Below, piece by piece: positions 25,701-33,816 of a stretch of DNA of 64,000 nucleotides (position 1 is its first letter; each line of letters begins with the position of its first letter). The position numbers and the translations under genes were made by a program. The DNA is from an uncultured Aquimarina sp. (GTDB taxonomy: Bacteria > Bacteroidota > Bacteroidia > Flavobacteriales > Flavobacteriaceae): contig NZ_CANMQT010000002.1 of the NCBI RefSeq assembly GCF_947500065.1, forward strand, positions 930,001-994,000. Direction: 5' to 3'. The notes beneath the pieces are model-generated. The model was given only the letters and a program-made list of their open reading frames with translations. It was not told the origin of the DNA and searched no databases.

Positions 25701-26625
25701 AAATACAAAGTAACCTTAAGCGTTTTGAAAAATCATATCCTAATAAATCCTGCGCATCAAATACTATTTGCGTTTTAAAATCTGGAGAAAATTTCCATAT
25801 TTTTTTCCCGGCAGCTAGCCAGATCCAATCTCGATTATCCTGAAAGAAAAATGACTTATCGGTTGCATTACTAATATAAGAGCTATCAAAATCTAACCTC
25901 TCTTTTACCCATCGATCATTTTTTTCCTCTATACTATATAACTCATTAGCTATATATACTAATGTCTTATTATTAGATAGTGTGAGAATATTAGAAATGA
26001 TTCTTCCTTTAAATAGATCTAACTTTTTGGTAATAGTATCCTTTACCTCGAATAATCCTTCATTACTTGCAATTAATGATCTTCCATCATTAAGAACTGA
26101 AATATTTGATGATCTTTTATTATAAACTCGTTTTAATGTCTGACTTTTAGGAGTATACTTATAAGCACCACTTGTAGAAGATATCCAAAGATTTTCTTTT
26201 CCATATTTGGTCAAATTATTGACCATCAATATATCTTTTTCACTCTCTAATTCCTCAAGATTTTCGAATACTCCGCTATGTGGATCCAAAATGTCGATTC
26301 CTCCTCCTAGAGTACCTATATATAGTTTACCATCACTTAGCTGAAGAATTGATCTCACCCAATTACCCGTTAGGCTTTTTGGGTTTTTTGATGTATATGT
26401 GTATTTTTCATACGATTGCCCATCAAATCTATTAAGGCCATATTGAGTGGCAAACCACATAAAACCATCTTCGTCCTGAAATATATCAGAAACCCAATTA
26501 TTAGACAACCCATTAAAAACATTATATGATTTAATGTTATAAGTAACCTCCGCTTGTCCAGAAACATCCAAACACAATACTATAAAGCACGCAACAAATA
26601 CTACTAATTTATGAATGCACTTCAT
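22747..26625 (-). CDS. Hybrid two-component system sensor/regulator (HTCS)
   Basis: A one-protein signalling system of 1292 residues. In order: signal peptide (to about residue 23); a periplasmic double beta-propeller of Reg_prop repeats (DIFQDEDGFMWFAT; LWIGTDGGLNRMD); a Y_Y_Y domain at about 700-765; a TM helix at about 780-800; HisKA with His813 (HEFRTPLTVILG); HATPase boxes NLVSNAIKYN, DSGIGIS and GVGLGLTLTKEL; a receiver with Asp1098 (VISDIMMPKWDG); and an AraC HTH pair to the C-terminus (IAEIAYQTGFKDPAYFSRVYVEEFG). HTCS proteins normally sense glycan fragments and switch on polysaccharide utilisation loci, but no susC/susD pair lies in this window. GAF-AraC paralogues flank it on both sides. 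Confidence 0.93.
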   Translation of the reverse strand: MKCIHKLVVFVACFIVLCLDVSGQAEVTYNIKSYNVFNGLSNNWVSDIFQDEDGFMWFATQYGLNRFDGQSYEKYTYTSKNPKSLTGNWVRSILQLSDGKLYIGTLGGGIDILDPHSGVFENLEELESEKDILMVNNLTKYGKENLWISSTSGAYKYTPKSQTLKRVYNKRSSNISVLNDGRSLIASNEGLFEVKDTITKKLDLFKGRIISNILTLSNNKTLVYIANELYSIEEKNDRWVKERLDFDSSYISNATDKSFFFQDNRDWIWLAAGKKIWKFSPDFKTQIVFDAQDLLGYDFSKRLRLLCIFQDRDNDFWIGTNAGAFQLIENKPFRHPILGAVGNAREIVECEGKMWFTLPDGLYTWDKIKGTPLKKISDYRMTSLACASNGAVYGLFKNEFVGILKIDAKNESVVEQIFESEKMPSSPWRIIEDANKRLWITHWNHMMVYDTTDGSYFRLKVTKKNIAIVDLFLDKKDNLWLATISGGLVKLSNASKFVASSDSNFKRFVHDKNDDSSVSSNLVMSLHQTNDGKLWIGTDGGLNRMDIEEEKFTRYMRDDKMPDDKVLNITSDKNGVLWLSTISHGITSFNPTTNEFNTYTVEDGLYDNSMLLSSIYRAADGYIWTGSERGVNYFHPEELSVASDYKPNLIWSSYVKHRKDTIITNHFPNKLNDVIRVRSEDQNVSFQFLALTFKEPENVRYQFWLQGFHNDWLPVQEKGLITLSYLPKGKYKLHVRASSSENKWEVLHEPISVLVLPPWYKTNVAYLAYSLFLLLLIYTFYKIQLRRKIAETEKEHVSSLAEVKTRWFNQIAHEFRTPLTVILGAVDQIRNRSVKDTSNKEDKYLHQIENQANHLSNQVHQILEIAQMQEDQLEMNEQLGDFVSFQRYLLYSFKSLAEEKEISLTFSSDQEELHMYYDEDKWRKITTNLVSNAIKYNVVGGKVSLKINYVEDEDSSRINVIVKDSGIGISSDFMKILYDPFTRSQTENENGVGLGLTLTKELVELMKGNIRVESKEELGTTFTISTPVIVSSDFLNSEEDLILQDSSLPIVLVAEDHKEVQEYIQFCLASSYTVVLANNGQEAWELCQEHLPDLVISDIMMPKWDGIKLGSMIRSHIATDHIPLIFLTAKASQHSQIEGLKIGADAYLAKPFDREELLIRVNHLIHTRTKLREKYDQEDVGNVSENKVIDGFMQSVIDIVKDHMDNDEFSIPVLAEQLHMSRVHLFRKIKNLTGMSPTKFIRKIRLQHARDLLNNKEYSIAEIAYQTGFKDPAYFSRVYVEEFGKPPSESRK

Positions 26626-26750
26626 GGATTTTTATAAGTCTAATAAAAATTAATTGGGTTTATTCCTTATTGTAAAAGAACAACTTTTTTTACAATATCT
26701 AGTTTTAAGATAATGGTATAAAGAGTTTTGAGTCAATGGATAGTTTTGGA

Positions 26751-28442
26751 TTATTTCATTTCTAAAGAAGTTTCTCTATACTCTTTTGGGGAAATACCTG
26801 TATGTTTTTTAAACGCATTATAAAAGGTTGATTTAGAGTTAAAACCGGATTCCAAAGCTATAGCTAATACTGTGTAATTCGCAAAATTTGGATCTTTAAG
26901 CTTAGCTTTAGCATCTTCAATACGAAAACTATTCACATAATCTGAAAAATTAGATCCACTTAATTTATTTACCATTTGCGACAAATAATTACTGCTGATT
27001 TTTAACATTTTCGAAATACTTTCTAATCCCAAACTAGAATCTCTATATATTTTGGCCTCCTTCATCAAAAAATGAAGTTCTTTAAAATACAAATTGTCAT
27101 CGGTGATGTTGGTAGTATTCTTGATATTAATCTGAGCAAGCTTTTTTGCAGTAAGCTTCGCAATTAATTGAAATAAAAGGATATGGTTTTCGTTAAAAAA
27201 TCCTTCCTGAGAATGTTCTGAATCTAAGACTCCAACCACTTCATCATCAACAACAATTGGAACAGCTAATTCTGATCTACGACTAATATCATCCACAACA
27301 TATCTGCTATCATAGGTTACATTATAAACACATTCATATTCTCCTGATAACGCAACTTGTCCTACGATTCCTTCACCTAAAGAAATTTCTATTGGGCTTA
27401 GTATTTTACGCTCCCCCTGATTTTTATTACCAAATGCAGCTTTCTGAACCAGTACCTTTTTTGATCCATCTAATATATAGATGATGCAATCTTCTAACTG
27501 CAGATATGCGATACAATTCTCTACAATATCCCACAACACATCTTCAAGCTTATTTTTATCGAATAAAGATGTAGAAAAATAGCTTAGTATTCCCGTAATC
27601 TGAGATGGTTTGTCATAATGAATCAATTCTAACTCTTCTTCCGAAAACATATGATTAAGTCCAGACATTCTAAAATTCTGAATTGCCTTTTGCACTGCTT
27701 CTTCCTCCGATTCATTTTTTTCAGAGACTTCATAAATATGCTTTGACCCTAAATATAAAAATGTATAATAAAACAACATATATAAAATCCAATACGGATA
27801 ATATGGAACATGGCCACTTATATCTTCTCTTATAAAAAATAGAACAATAGTTAGTAACCAAATAACATTGAATGTAATAAGTATGGCAACAATGGTTTTA
27901 ATCCATTGCGTTTTTTTCTTTACTTGATTAAAAGATAATTTCCCAATTTTATTTTCATACTTGTGAATAATCAGAAGGTTCCAAATACTAATAATAATAT
28001 TGAACGTCAGTGCTGTGTTTTCATCAACTTCGGTATGGATTATTGTAAAAACCTCTTTCGAAATCCAAGCATAATCTAAAAAAACGTTAATCTTAAGTAC
28101 TGTATATAACGCAAAAAAACCTATAAACGGAAGAAATAAATAGTTTCGATTCCTTTTATATAACTCTTCTTTTTTTAGATAGTAACAAATAAACGCAGTA
28201 AAATATACTGGTGATAAATATTGAAACGGCACAAAAAAAGCCAATATCCATGGATATGATTTATGAAGTCCAAAATCCATGAGTAATACCTGTATAATTA
28301 CAAGATTAGAAGTAATCAAGAATCCATAAAAATACCTTAAGGTCTTATCTTTTTTCCAATACTGAACGAGTTTCCACAGTGCGAGAACAACAAGTACGAG
28401 GCATCCTAAAAAGATAACCGTATTGTAGGGGTTTACTTTCAT
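26751..28442 (-). CDS. 7TM-GAF-AraC regulator
   Basis: A 563-residue regulator with about seven hydrophobic segments in residues 1-240 (e.g. VIFLGCLVLVVLALW, YTFLYLGSKHIYE at the end). A GAF domain lies at about residues 285-430 (CIAYLQLEDCIIYIL, GEGIVGQVALSGEYECVYNV, AVPIVVDDEVVGVLDSEHSQEGFF). An AraC-type HTH closes the protein (LKISSNYLSQMVNKLSGSNFSDYV; AIALESGFNSKSTFYNAFKKHTG). The HTH is nearly the same as in the 21276 regulator, so both may recognise similar DNA. The 7TM module with GAF suggests integration of a membrane and a cytosolic ligand signal. It lies 103 bp downstream of the VPS10-like gene on the same strand. Confidence 0.85.
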   Translation of the reverse strand: MKVNPYNTVIFLGCLVLVVLALWKLVQYWKKDKTLRYFYGFLITSNLVIIQVLLMDFGLHKSYPWILAFFVPFQYLSPVYFTAFICYYLKKEELYKRNRNYLFLPFIGFFALYTVLKINVFLDYAWISKEVFTIIHTEVDENTALTFNIIISIWNLLIIHKYENKIGKLSFNQVKKKTQWIKTIVAILITFNVIWLLTIVLFFIREDISGHVPYYPYWILYMLFYYTFLYLGSKHIYEVSEKNESEEEAVQKAIQNFRMSGLNHMFSEEELELIHYDKPSQITGILSYFSTSLFDKNKLEDVLWDIVENCIAYLQLEDCIIYILDGSKKVLVQKAAFGNKNQGERKILSPIEISLGEGIVGQVALSGEYECVYNVTYDSRYVVDDISRRSELAVPIVVDDEVVGVLDSEHSQEGFFNENHILLFQLIAKLTAKKLAQINIKNTTNITDDNLYFKELHFLMKEAKIYRDSSLGLESISKMLKISSNYLSQMVNKLSGSNFSDYVNSFRIEDAKAKLKDPNFANYTVLAIALESGFNSKSTFYNAFKKHTGISPKEYRETSLEMK

Positions 28443-28545
28443 TACGTTGGTTAATAAACTTTTATAAAAGGTAACAAAAAAGATTGATTGTCTTTATATA
28501 ATTGTCCAAATAAATTCTAAACGTAATAAATTTATATATCTGTTT

Positions 28546-31398
28546 TTATTTTATCTCAAAAGGAACTTTTTCTGTTTGTTTTCCATCAGAAATAACTACT
28601 TCGTATTTTCCAACAGGAAGGTAATACTTTCCATTTTTCTTTTTAGAGATCTCTTCATCAGGAAATTCTTTTAACAATGCTTTCCTTCCTTTATCAGAAA
28701 TTGTAAGGTCATACTTGGTATAATTCAATCCTTTATCAGAATCAGACGAAAACTCCTGAAGTGTTTTACCGCTTTCTGTTATAATCTTAACAGATATGGT
28801 TCCAGTTTTATTTGCATAATATTTTAGCGTGGTAGAAGGTTCATAAGCATCTAACCACTTGCTCCAAGAACTTCCCCAACGAGGTGAAGCCTTTACTGTA
28901 CTGGCTGGATACAAATGTAAAGCCGAAACAAGAACTTCTTCATTTAGATTTTGAAGCGGTTCTATATTTGTTTTATAGATGCTTCTACCATGAGTTCCTA
29001 ATAAAAGATCATTAGCTTCTGGCTGCACAACAATATCATGAACTGCAACATTTGGTATTCCTTTAGAAAATACTTGCCAGGTACTCCCTTTATCTAATGA
29101 AACATAAGCACCATTATCGGACCCAACATATAATACATTTTCATTTTTAGGATCTTCTTTGATTACATTAACTGCTGATATTGGTAAGTTTCTCCCAATA
29201 TTAGCCCAAGTTTGTCCATAATCATCACTCATATAAACATATGGTGTAAAGTCATCCCATCGATATCCATTTAAACTTACATAAACACGTTCTTTTTTAT
29301 GAGCAGAAGCTACAACTCTAGATACCCACAAGTCTTTTGGAAAACTATCAGAAATCTTACTCCAGTTTCCTCCTGCGTTTTTGGTAACATAAACCAATCC
29401 ATCATCACTACCCGTATATATCAACCCAAACTGAAATATTGATTCTGCAATTGATGTTAATGTACCATAAGCAACATTTCCTTTTTTACCACCATTGGTA
29501 AGGTCATCAGAGATTGCAGTCCACTCATCACCTTGATTCATGGACCTCATCAATTTATTTCCACCTAAATACAAAATATCTTGATTGTGTGGAGATAATA
29601 AAATAGGTGTTTGCCAATTAAACCGGTATGGAGATTCTCCTAATTCATGTTTTGGTTGAATATAAACCTGATCCTTTGTTGAACGATCTAATCTAAAATA
29701 ATTTCCAAACTGAAACCCGGTATACACAATATTACTATCTCGATTATCAATCTGCACTTGCATACCATCACCGCCCATAATACTTTTCCAAGGGTAATGT
29801 CCGCTTTGATGCCATGAAGCATCTTCTCCTGCATTCACAGAACCAACCCATACCCCATTATCCTGTAGTCCTCCATATACATTATATGGTTTCTCATGAT
29901 CCACATTAATTGCATAAAACTGACCAACACTCGGTTGATTAGCTTTGATCCAATTCTCTCCATCATCATAGGTAATATTTACACCTCCATCATTACCATT
30001 TACTAGGTGATTTGGGTTTTTAGGATTTATCCAAAGGGAATGATGATCCGCATGAACGTTTTCTGCGCTAATACTTTTGTATGTTTTTCCTCCATCCTTA
30101 GATTTTAGAATAGGTACTCCTGAGATATAAATGTGATCTTTATTAGATGGATTTACCTGTATTTGAGCAAAATAATAGCCATAGCTATAGAAAATATCAT
30201 CCAGATACTCTTTATGTGTTTTTTTCCAACTCTTTCCTCCATCATCACTTCTGTATACTTCTGCTCCAATCACTGGAGTATCAAAAAGAGCCGCGTTTGC
30301 GTTTTCTAAATACTTTGCCAGGTCTATAGGTTTTACAGAACCACTACGAACCATTTGCTTCACATTTTCTGCACGATATTTTTCCTGAAATCCATTAGTT
30401 TTCAAGTAACGATTCAGCTTTTTATCTTCTAAACTTAAAAAAGCATCTACAGACATTGTTTTAAAATCATCCTTAGTTAATCCAGAATCTTTTTCTGTTT
30501 TATCACTTTCATCTCTTCTAAATTGACTATCGTGAACTGCATACACAGTGTTTTCATCAAAAACCGCTAATCCTATCCTTCCTACACCATCTCCTGTAGG
30601 GAAACCGCTTCCTTCTATTGAGATTTTATTCCAAGTATTCCCTGCATCCATACTTTTATAAATATCAGAACTAGATCCATTTCCTTCAAAATTCCATGCC
30701 TTACGATCCTTATCCCATGCTGCAGCATACATAACATTAAAATTGTCCGGAGCATAAGCAAGATCAATAATTCCTGTCTCATTATTAATAAACAATGTTT
30801 TTTTCCAAGTAGTTCCTCCATCGGTTGTTTTATATATTCCTCTTTCTTCATTATTAGAATATAGATGACCTGTAGCTCCTATAACTACCTCATCTGGATT
30901 TTTAGGATTTATTACTATACGCCCAATATGATGAGAATCTATAAGTCCAACATTCTTCCATGTTTTCCCTGCATCCTTAGATTTTAGAATTCCTACTCCA
31001 GCATACGATGATCTAGACGAATTATTCTCTCCTGTTCCAACCCAAATGGTTCCATTTTTCCAATCAACAGCAATATCACCTACATTGATGGTTTCGGCAT
31101 TATCCAGAACAGGTTCGAAAGTCGTTCCGTTGTTTATAGTATACCATAATCCACCAGAAGCATAAGCAACATAAAATTCTGTTGTATTTTCTGGATTTAC
31201 ATCAACGTCTACTACACGTCCACTCATTACAGATGGTCCTATGTTTTCAAAAGGAACATTCTTAACAAGAGAAGATTTTTCCAGTTCTTTTTTCTGTAAT
31301 AATGCTTTTTGAATCTCGACAGCCTGCGTTGCTGGTTGTTGTGAAAAAATAGAAATACTAATAAATAATAGTAAAAAAGTTGAAATGTATGTTTTCAT
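28546..31398 (-). CDS. Exported BNR/VPS10-like beta-propeller protein
   Basis: A 950-residue secreted or periplasmic protein with signal peptide MKTYISTFLLLFISISIFS. Many BNR/Asp-box repeats are visible (SKDAGKTWKNVG, TTDGGTTWKKT, SMDAGNTWNKI, SDDGGKSWKKTH, SDDYGQTWANIG), matching the sortilin/VPS10 or xyloglucanase-type double propeller often labelled glycosyl hydrolase. A C-terminal beta-sandwich (KTGTISVKIITESGKTL, LPVGKYEVVISDG) resembles FlgD-type Ig folds. No T9SS tail is present. Catalytic acids of sialidases cannot be confirmed by eye, so enzymatic activity is open. It lies upstream of the 7TM-GAF-AraC gene on the same strand. Confidence 0.8.
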   Translation of the reverse strand: MKTYISTFLLLFISISIFSQQPATQAVEIQKALLQKKELEKSSLVKNVPFENIGPSVMSGRVVDVDVNPENTTEFYVAYASGGLWYTINNGTTFEPVLDNAETINVGDIAVDWKNGTIWVGTGENNSSRSSYAGVGILKSKDAGKTWKNVGLIDSHHIGRIVINPKNPDEVVIGATGHLYSNNEERGIYKTTDGGTTWKKTLFINNETGIIDLAYAPDNFNVMYAAAWDKDRKAWNFEGNGSSSDIYKSMDAGNTWNKISIEGSGFPTGDGVGRIGLAVFDENTVYAVHDSQFRRDESDKTEKDSGLTKDDFKTMSVDAFLSLEDKKLNRYLKTNGFQEKYRAENVKQMVRSGSVKPIDLAKYLENANAALFDTPVIGAEVYRSDDGGKSWKKTHKEYLDDIFYSYGYYFAQIQVNPSNKDHIYISGVPILKSKDGGKTYKSISAENVHADHHSLWINPKNPNHLVNGNDGGVNITYDDGENWIKANQPSVGQFYAINVDHEKPYNVYGGLQDNGVWVGSVNAGEDASWHQSGHYPWKSIMGGDGMQVQIDNRDSNIVYTGFQFGNYFRLDRSTKDQVYIQPKHELGESPYRFNWQTPILLSPHNQDILYLGGNKLMRSMNQGDEWTAISDDLTNGGKKGNVAYGTLTSIAESIFQFGLIYTGSDDGLVYVTKNAGGNWSKISDSFPKDLWVSRVVASAHKKERVYVSLNGYRWDDFTPYVYMSDDYGQTWANIGRNLPISAVNVIKEDPKNENVLYVGSDNGAYVSLDKGSTWQVFSKGIPNVAVHDIVVQPEANDLLLGTHGRSIYKTNIEPLQNLNEEVLVSALHLYPASTVKASPRWGSSWSKWLDAYEPSTTLKYYANKTGTISVKIITESGKTLQEFSSDSDKGLNYTKYDLTISDKGRKALLKEFPDEEISKKKNGKYYLPVGKYEVVISDGKQTEKVPFEIK

Positions 31399-31580
31399 TA
31401 TGATGGAAGTTTAGTTGGCTGAAAGTATAGAATGCTACTATAGTGTCAAAATTTTTAGATATTGTTTAACAATACATCGAAAATAATTCTTCAAAAAGAA
31501 ATTCTCAAATCACTTGTTTTTTGCGTTTGTCGTTGTTTTTTTGTTAATTTATTGACAACTAATCAATAAACTAAATAACC

Positions 31581-31862
31581 ATGGAAGAATACTTGCCATT
31601 AATTATTCAATTAATCAGTGGAGCCGTAGGCGGAAATATTGCTGGCTCATTATTAAAAAATGCTTCTTTCGGAAGAATTGGAAATTCAATTCTGGGAATT
31701 CTGGGAGGAGGAATAGGAGGTTATTTACTTAGTTATCTAGGAATCGATACTTCTGGCGGAATGGATATAGCAGGAATACTAGGTAGTGTTGCTGGCGGTG
31801 GAGTTGGTGGTGGAGTTTTAATGGCAATTATAGGTTTTGTTAAAAAAGCGATAAGCAAATAA
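31581..31862 (+). CDS. Small glycine-zipper membrane protein
   Basis: A 93-residue protein made almost wholly of Gly/Ala/Ile/Leu. It has two or three hydrophobic helices with GxxxG spacing (GAVGGNIAGSLL; ILGILGGGIGGYLLSYLG; AGGGVGGGVLMAIIG) and a Lys-rich tail. This is the pattern of small bacterial membrane proteins that oligomerise through glycine zippers; relatives are sometimes mislabelled DNA methyltransferase. Function unknown. It is divergent from the VPS10-like gene and ends in a good terminator, so it forms its own unit. Confidence 0.7.
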   Translation: MEEYLPLIIQLISGAVGGNIAGSLLKNASFGRIGNSILGILGGGIGGYLLSYLGIDTSGGMDIAGILGSVAGGGVGGGVLMAIIGFVKKAISK

Positions 31863-31907
31863 AATACTAGTTTTAGCTAAAAAAACACTAGGTATTTAGA
31901 TACTTTA

Positions 31908-31942
31908 AAAAAGGAACTCAAATCTTATGAGTTCCTTTTTTA
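31908..31942 (+). terminator. Terminator after glycine-zipper gene
   Basis: Stem AGGAACTCA/TGAGTTCCT with a 7-base loop, flanked by A-run and T-run, about 48 bp past the stop. Confidence 0.85.
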
Positions 31943-31960
31943 TTACGTAAATAATTATTC

Positions 31961-31968
31961 TATTTTTG
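31961..31968 (+). promoter_or_regulatory. Candidate -7 box for aminopeptidase P gene
   Basis: TATTTTTG fits the TAnnTTTG consensus, 29 bp before the ATG at 31998. No clear -33 TTG was found. Confidence 0.35.
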
Positions 31969-31997
31969 AAAACACATCTTTTTTAAAAATAGACATC

Positions 31998-33290
31998 ATG
32001 AAATATCATCAAATAGATAAAAACCTCTTTATAAAAAACAGGAAGAATTTTGCGGCTAAAATGAAACCAAATAGTATTGCTGTTTTTAATAGTAATGATA
32101 TTTATCCGATTAGTGCAGATAGTACAATCCCTTTTGAACAGCATAGAGATATTTTTTATCTAAGTGGAGTAGATCAGGAGGAAAGTATTTTAGTCCTTTT
32201 TCCTGATGCACCAAATGAAAAGCATCGTGAAATCTTATTCTTAAAAGAAACCAGTGAATTAATCGCTATCTGGGAAGGTGAAAAGTTAACCAAAGAAAAA
32301 GCTTTTGAAACTTCTGGAGTAACAACAGTATATTGGTTACAAGATTTGGAGAAAATATTCTTCGAGATTATGACACAATGTGACACAGTCTATGTCAATA
32401 CTAATGAACATTATAGAGCAAATGTAGAGACTGAAACCAGAGAAGATCGTTTTACAAAATGGTGGAAAGCTAAATACCCTGCTCATACTGTTGCCAAAAG
32501 TAATCCCATTTTACAACGCTTACGTTCTGTAAAAGATCCAATAGAAATTGATCTCATGCAAACCGCTTGTAATATCACCGAAAAAGGATTTAGAAGATTG
32601 CTTGGTTTTGTAAAACCTGGAGTGTGGGAATATAATATTGAAGCGGAGTTATTACATGAATTTATAAATCACCGATCTAAAGGTTTTGCATATACTCCAA
32701 TTATAGCTAGTGGTAACAATGCCAATGTTTTGCATTACATAGAGAATAACCAACAGTGTAAGGAAGGAGAGCTAATCTTAATGGATGTAGCAGCAGAATA
32801 TGCTAATTATTCTAGTGATTTAACTCGTACCATTCCTGTTTCAGGTAAGTTTACAGATCGTCAAAGAGCAGTATACGATGCGGTTTTACGAGTAAAAAAT
32901 GAAGCTACTAAGATGCTAGTTCCTGGAACAATCTGGGCTGATTATCATGTGGAAGTGGGCAAAATTATGACTTCAGAATTATTAGGTCTTGGACTTATCG
33001 ATAAAGCTGATGTTCAAAATGAAGATCCTGATTGGCCAGCTTATAAAAAGTATTTTATGCACGGCACCTCTCACCATATTGGATTGGATACCCATGATTA
33101 CGGAATCTTAACAGAACCTATGCAAGCTAATATGGTTTTTACTGTAGAACCAGGTATTTATATTCCTGATGAAGGTTTTGGAGTACGATTAGAAGATGAT
33201 GTTGTGATAAAAGAAAAGGGGGAACCTTTTAATTTAATGGGGAACATTCCTATCGAAGCAAAAGAAATTGAAGAATTGATGAATCAGTAA
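31998..33290 (+). CDS. Aminopeptidase P family (Xaa-Pro) metallopeptidase
   Basis: Cytoplasmic M24B peptidase that removes an N-terminal residue before proline. Residues 1-130 form the AMP_N creatinase-like domain (FEQHRDIFYLSGVDQEES). The pita-bread catalytic domain follows, with the metal ligands readable in order: Asp in LMDVAAEY and SSDLTRT, His in HGTSHHIGLDTHD, Glu in TVEPGIYIP and Glu in VRLEDDVVI. The 430-residue length matches bacterial PepP. It is monocistronic: a terminator lies before and after it. Confidence 0.93.
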   Translation: MKYHQIDKNLFIKNRKNFAAKMKPNSIAVFNSNDIYPISADSTIPFEQHRDIFYLSGVDQEESILVLFPDAPNEKHREILFLKETSELIAIWEGEKLTKEKAFETSGVTTVYWLQDLEKIFFEIMTQCDTVYVNTNEHYRANVETETREDRFTKWWKAKYPAHTVAKSNPILQRLRSVKDPIEIDLMQTACNITEKGFRRLLGFVKPGVWEYNIEAELLHEFINHRSKGFAYTPIIASGNNANVLHYIENNQQCKEGELILMDVAAEYANYSSDLTRTIPVSGKFTDRQRAVYDAVLRVKNEATKMLVPGTIWADYHVEVGKIMTSELLGLGLIDKADVQNEDPDWPAYKKYFMHGTSHHIGLDTHDYGILTEPMQANMVFTVEPGIYIPDEGFGVRLEDDVVIKEKGEPFNLMGNIPIEAKEIEELMNQ

Positions 33291-33316
33291 GAAACTAGAT
33301 TCATTCTTTTCTAATG

Positions 33317-33357
33317 AAAAAAAACCAGATTACTTTTAAAAGTAATCTGGTTTTTTT
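33317..33357 (+). terminator. Terminator after aminopeptidase P gene
   Basis: Long near-perfect stem AACCAGATTACTTTT/AAAAGTAATCTGGTT with A- and T-runs on either side, 30 bp beyond the stop. Confidence 0.9.
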
Positions 33358-33432
33358 ATGACTATTTTTTAACATTTTGTAGAATATTTATGATTGTTTT
33401 ATCGTTGCATACCAAAACGTTAAAGAATTACA

Positions 33433-33816
33433 ATGCAACGAATGAAAATTACAGCAGGTCATCAACAGGCAATGCCTTATTTGGTAGTTAATAATGCAGA
33501 TGATTTTATAGATTTTATCAGAAAAATATTCAATGCTCAGGAAATGATTCGCAAGGTGGATACTGCCTATAAAATCGAACATTCTGAGGTTATGATAGGA
33601 GATGCTACAATAATGATTACTGAAGCATCTACAACCTATCCCGCTCAACATACCTCCATGTATGTATATGTAAAGGATACAGATCAAACCTATTACAATG
33701 CAATAGATGCAGGCGCCATATCCTTAATGCAACCTATGGAAGAAGATTATGGAGCCCGCGGAGCCGGTTTCAAAGATCCTTATGGTAATACCTGGTGGAT
33801 CGCTACTCTAAATTAA
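33433..33816 (+). CDS. VOC family protein (glyoxalase/bleomycin resistance fold)
   Basis: A 127-residue vicinal-oxygen-chelate fold protein. Two beta-alpha-beta-beta-beta units are recognisable, with the first metal-side strand MPYLVVNNADDFIDF and the closing FKDPYGNTWWIATL, a hallmark of the PhnB-like VOC subgroup. The substrate is not predictable. Its stop codon overlaps that of the convergent di-haem peroxidase gene within one TTAA (33813-33816), so there is no room for a terminator between them. Confidence 0.85.
   Translation: MQRMKITAGHQQAMPYLVVNNADDFIDFIRKIFNAQEMIRKVDTAYKIEHSEVMIGDATIMITEASTTYPAQHTSMYVYVKDTDQTYYNAIDAGAISLMQPMEEDYGARGAGFKDPYGNTWWIATLN

Noticed and set aside
22747-31398. 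Polysaccharide utilisation locus
   Set aside because: The hybrid sensor suggested one, but no SusC-type TonB receptor, SusD-type lipoprotein or clear glycoside hydrolase with catalytic residues was found in the window.
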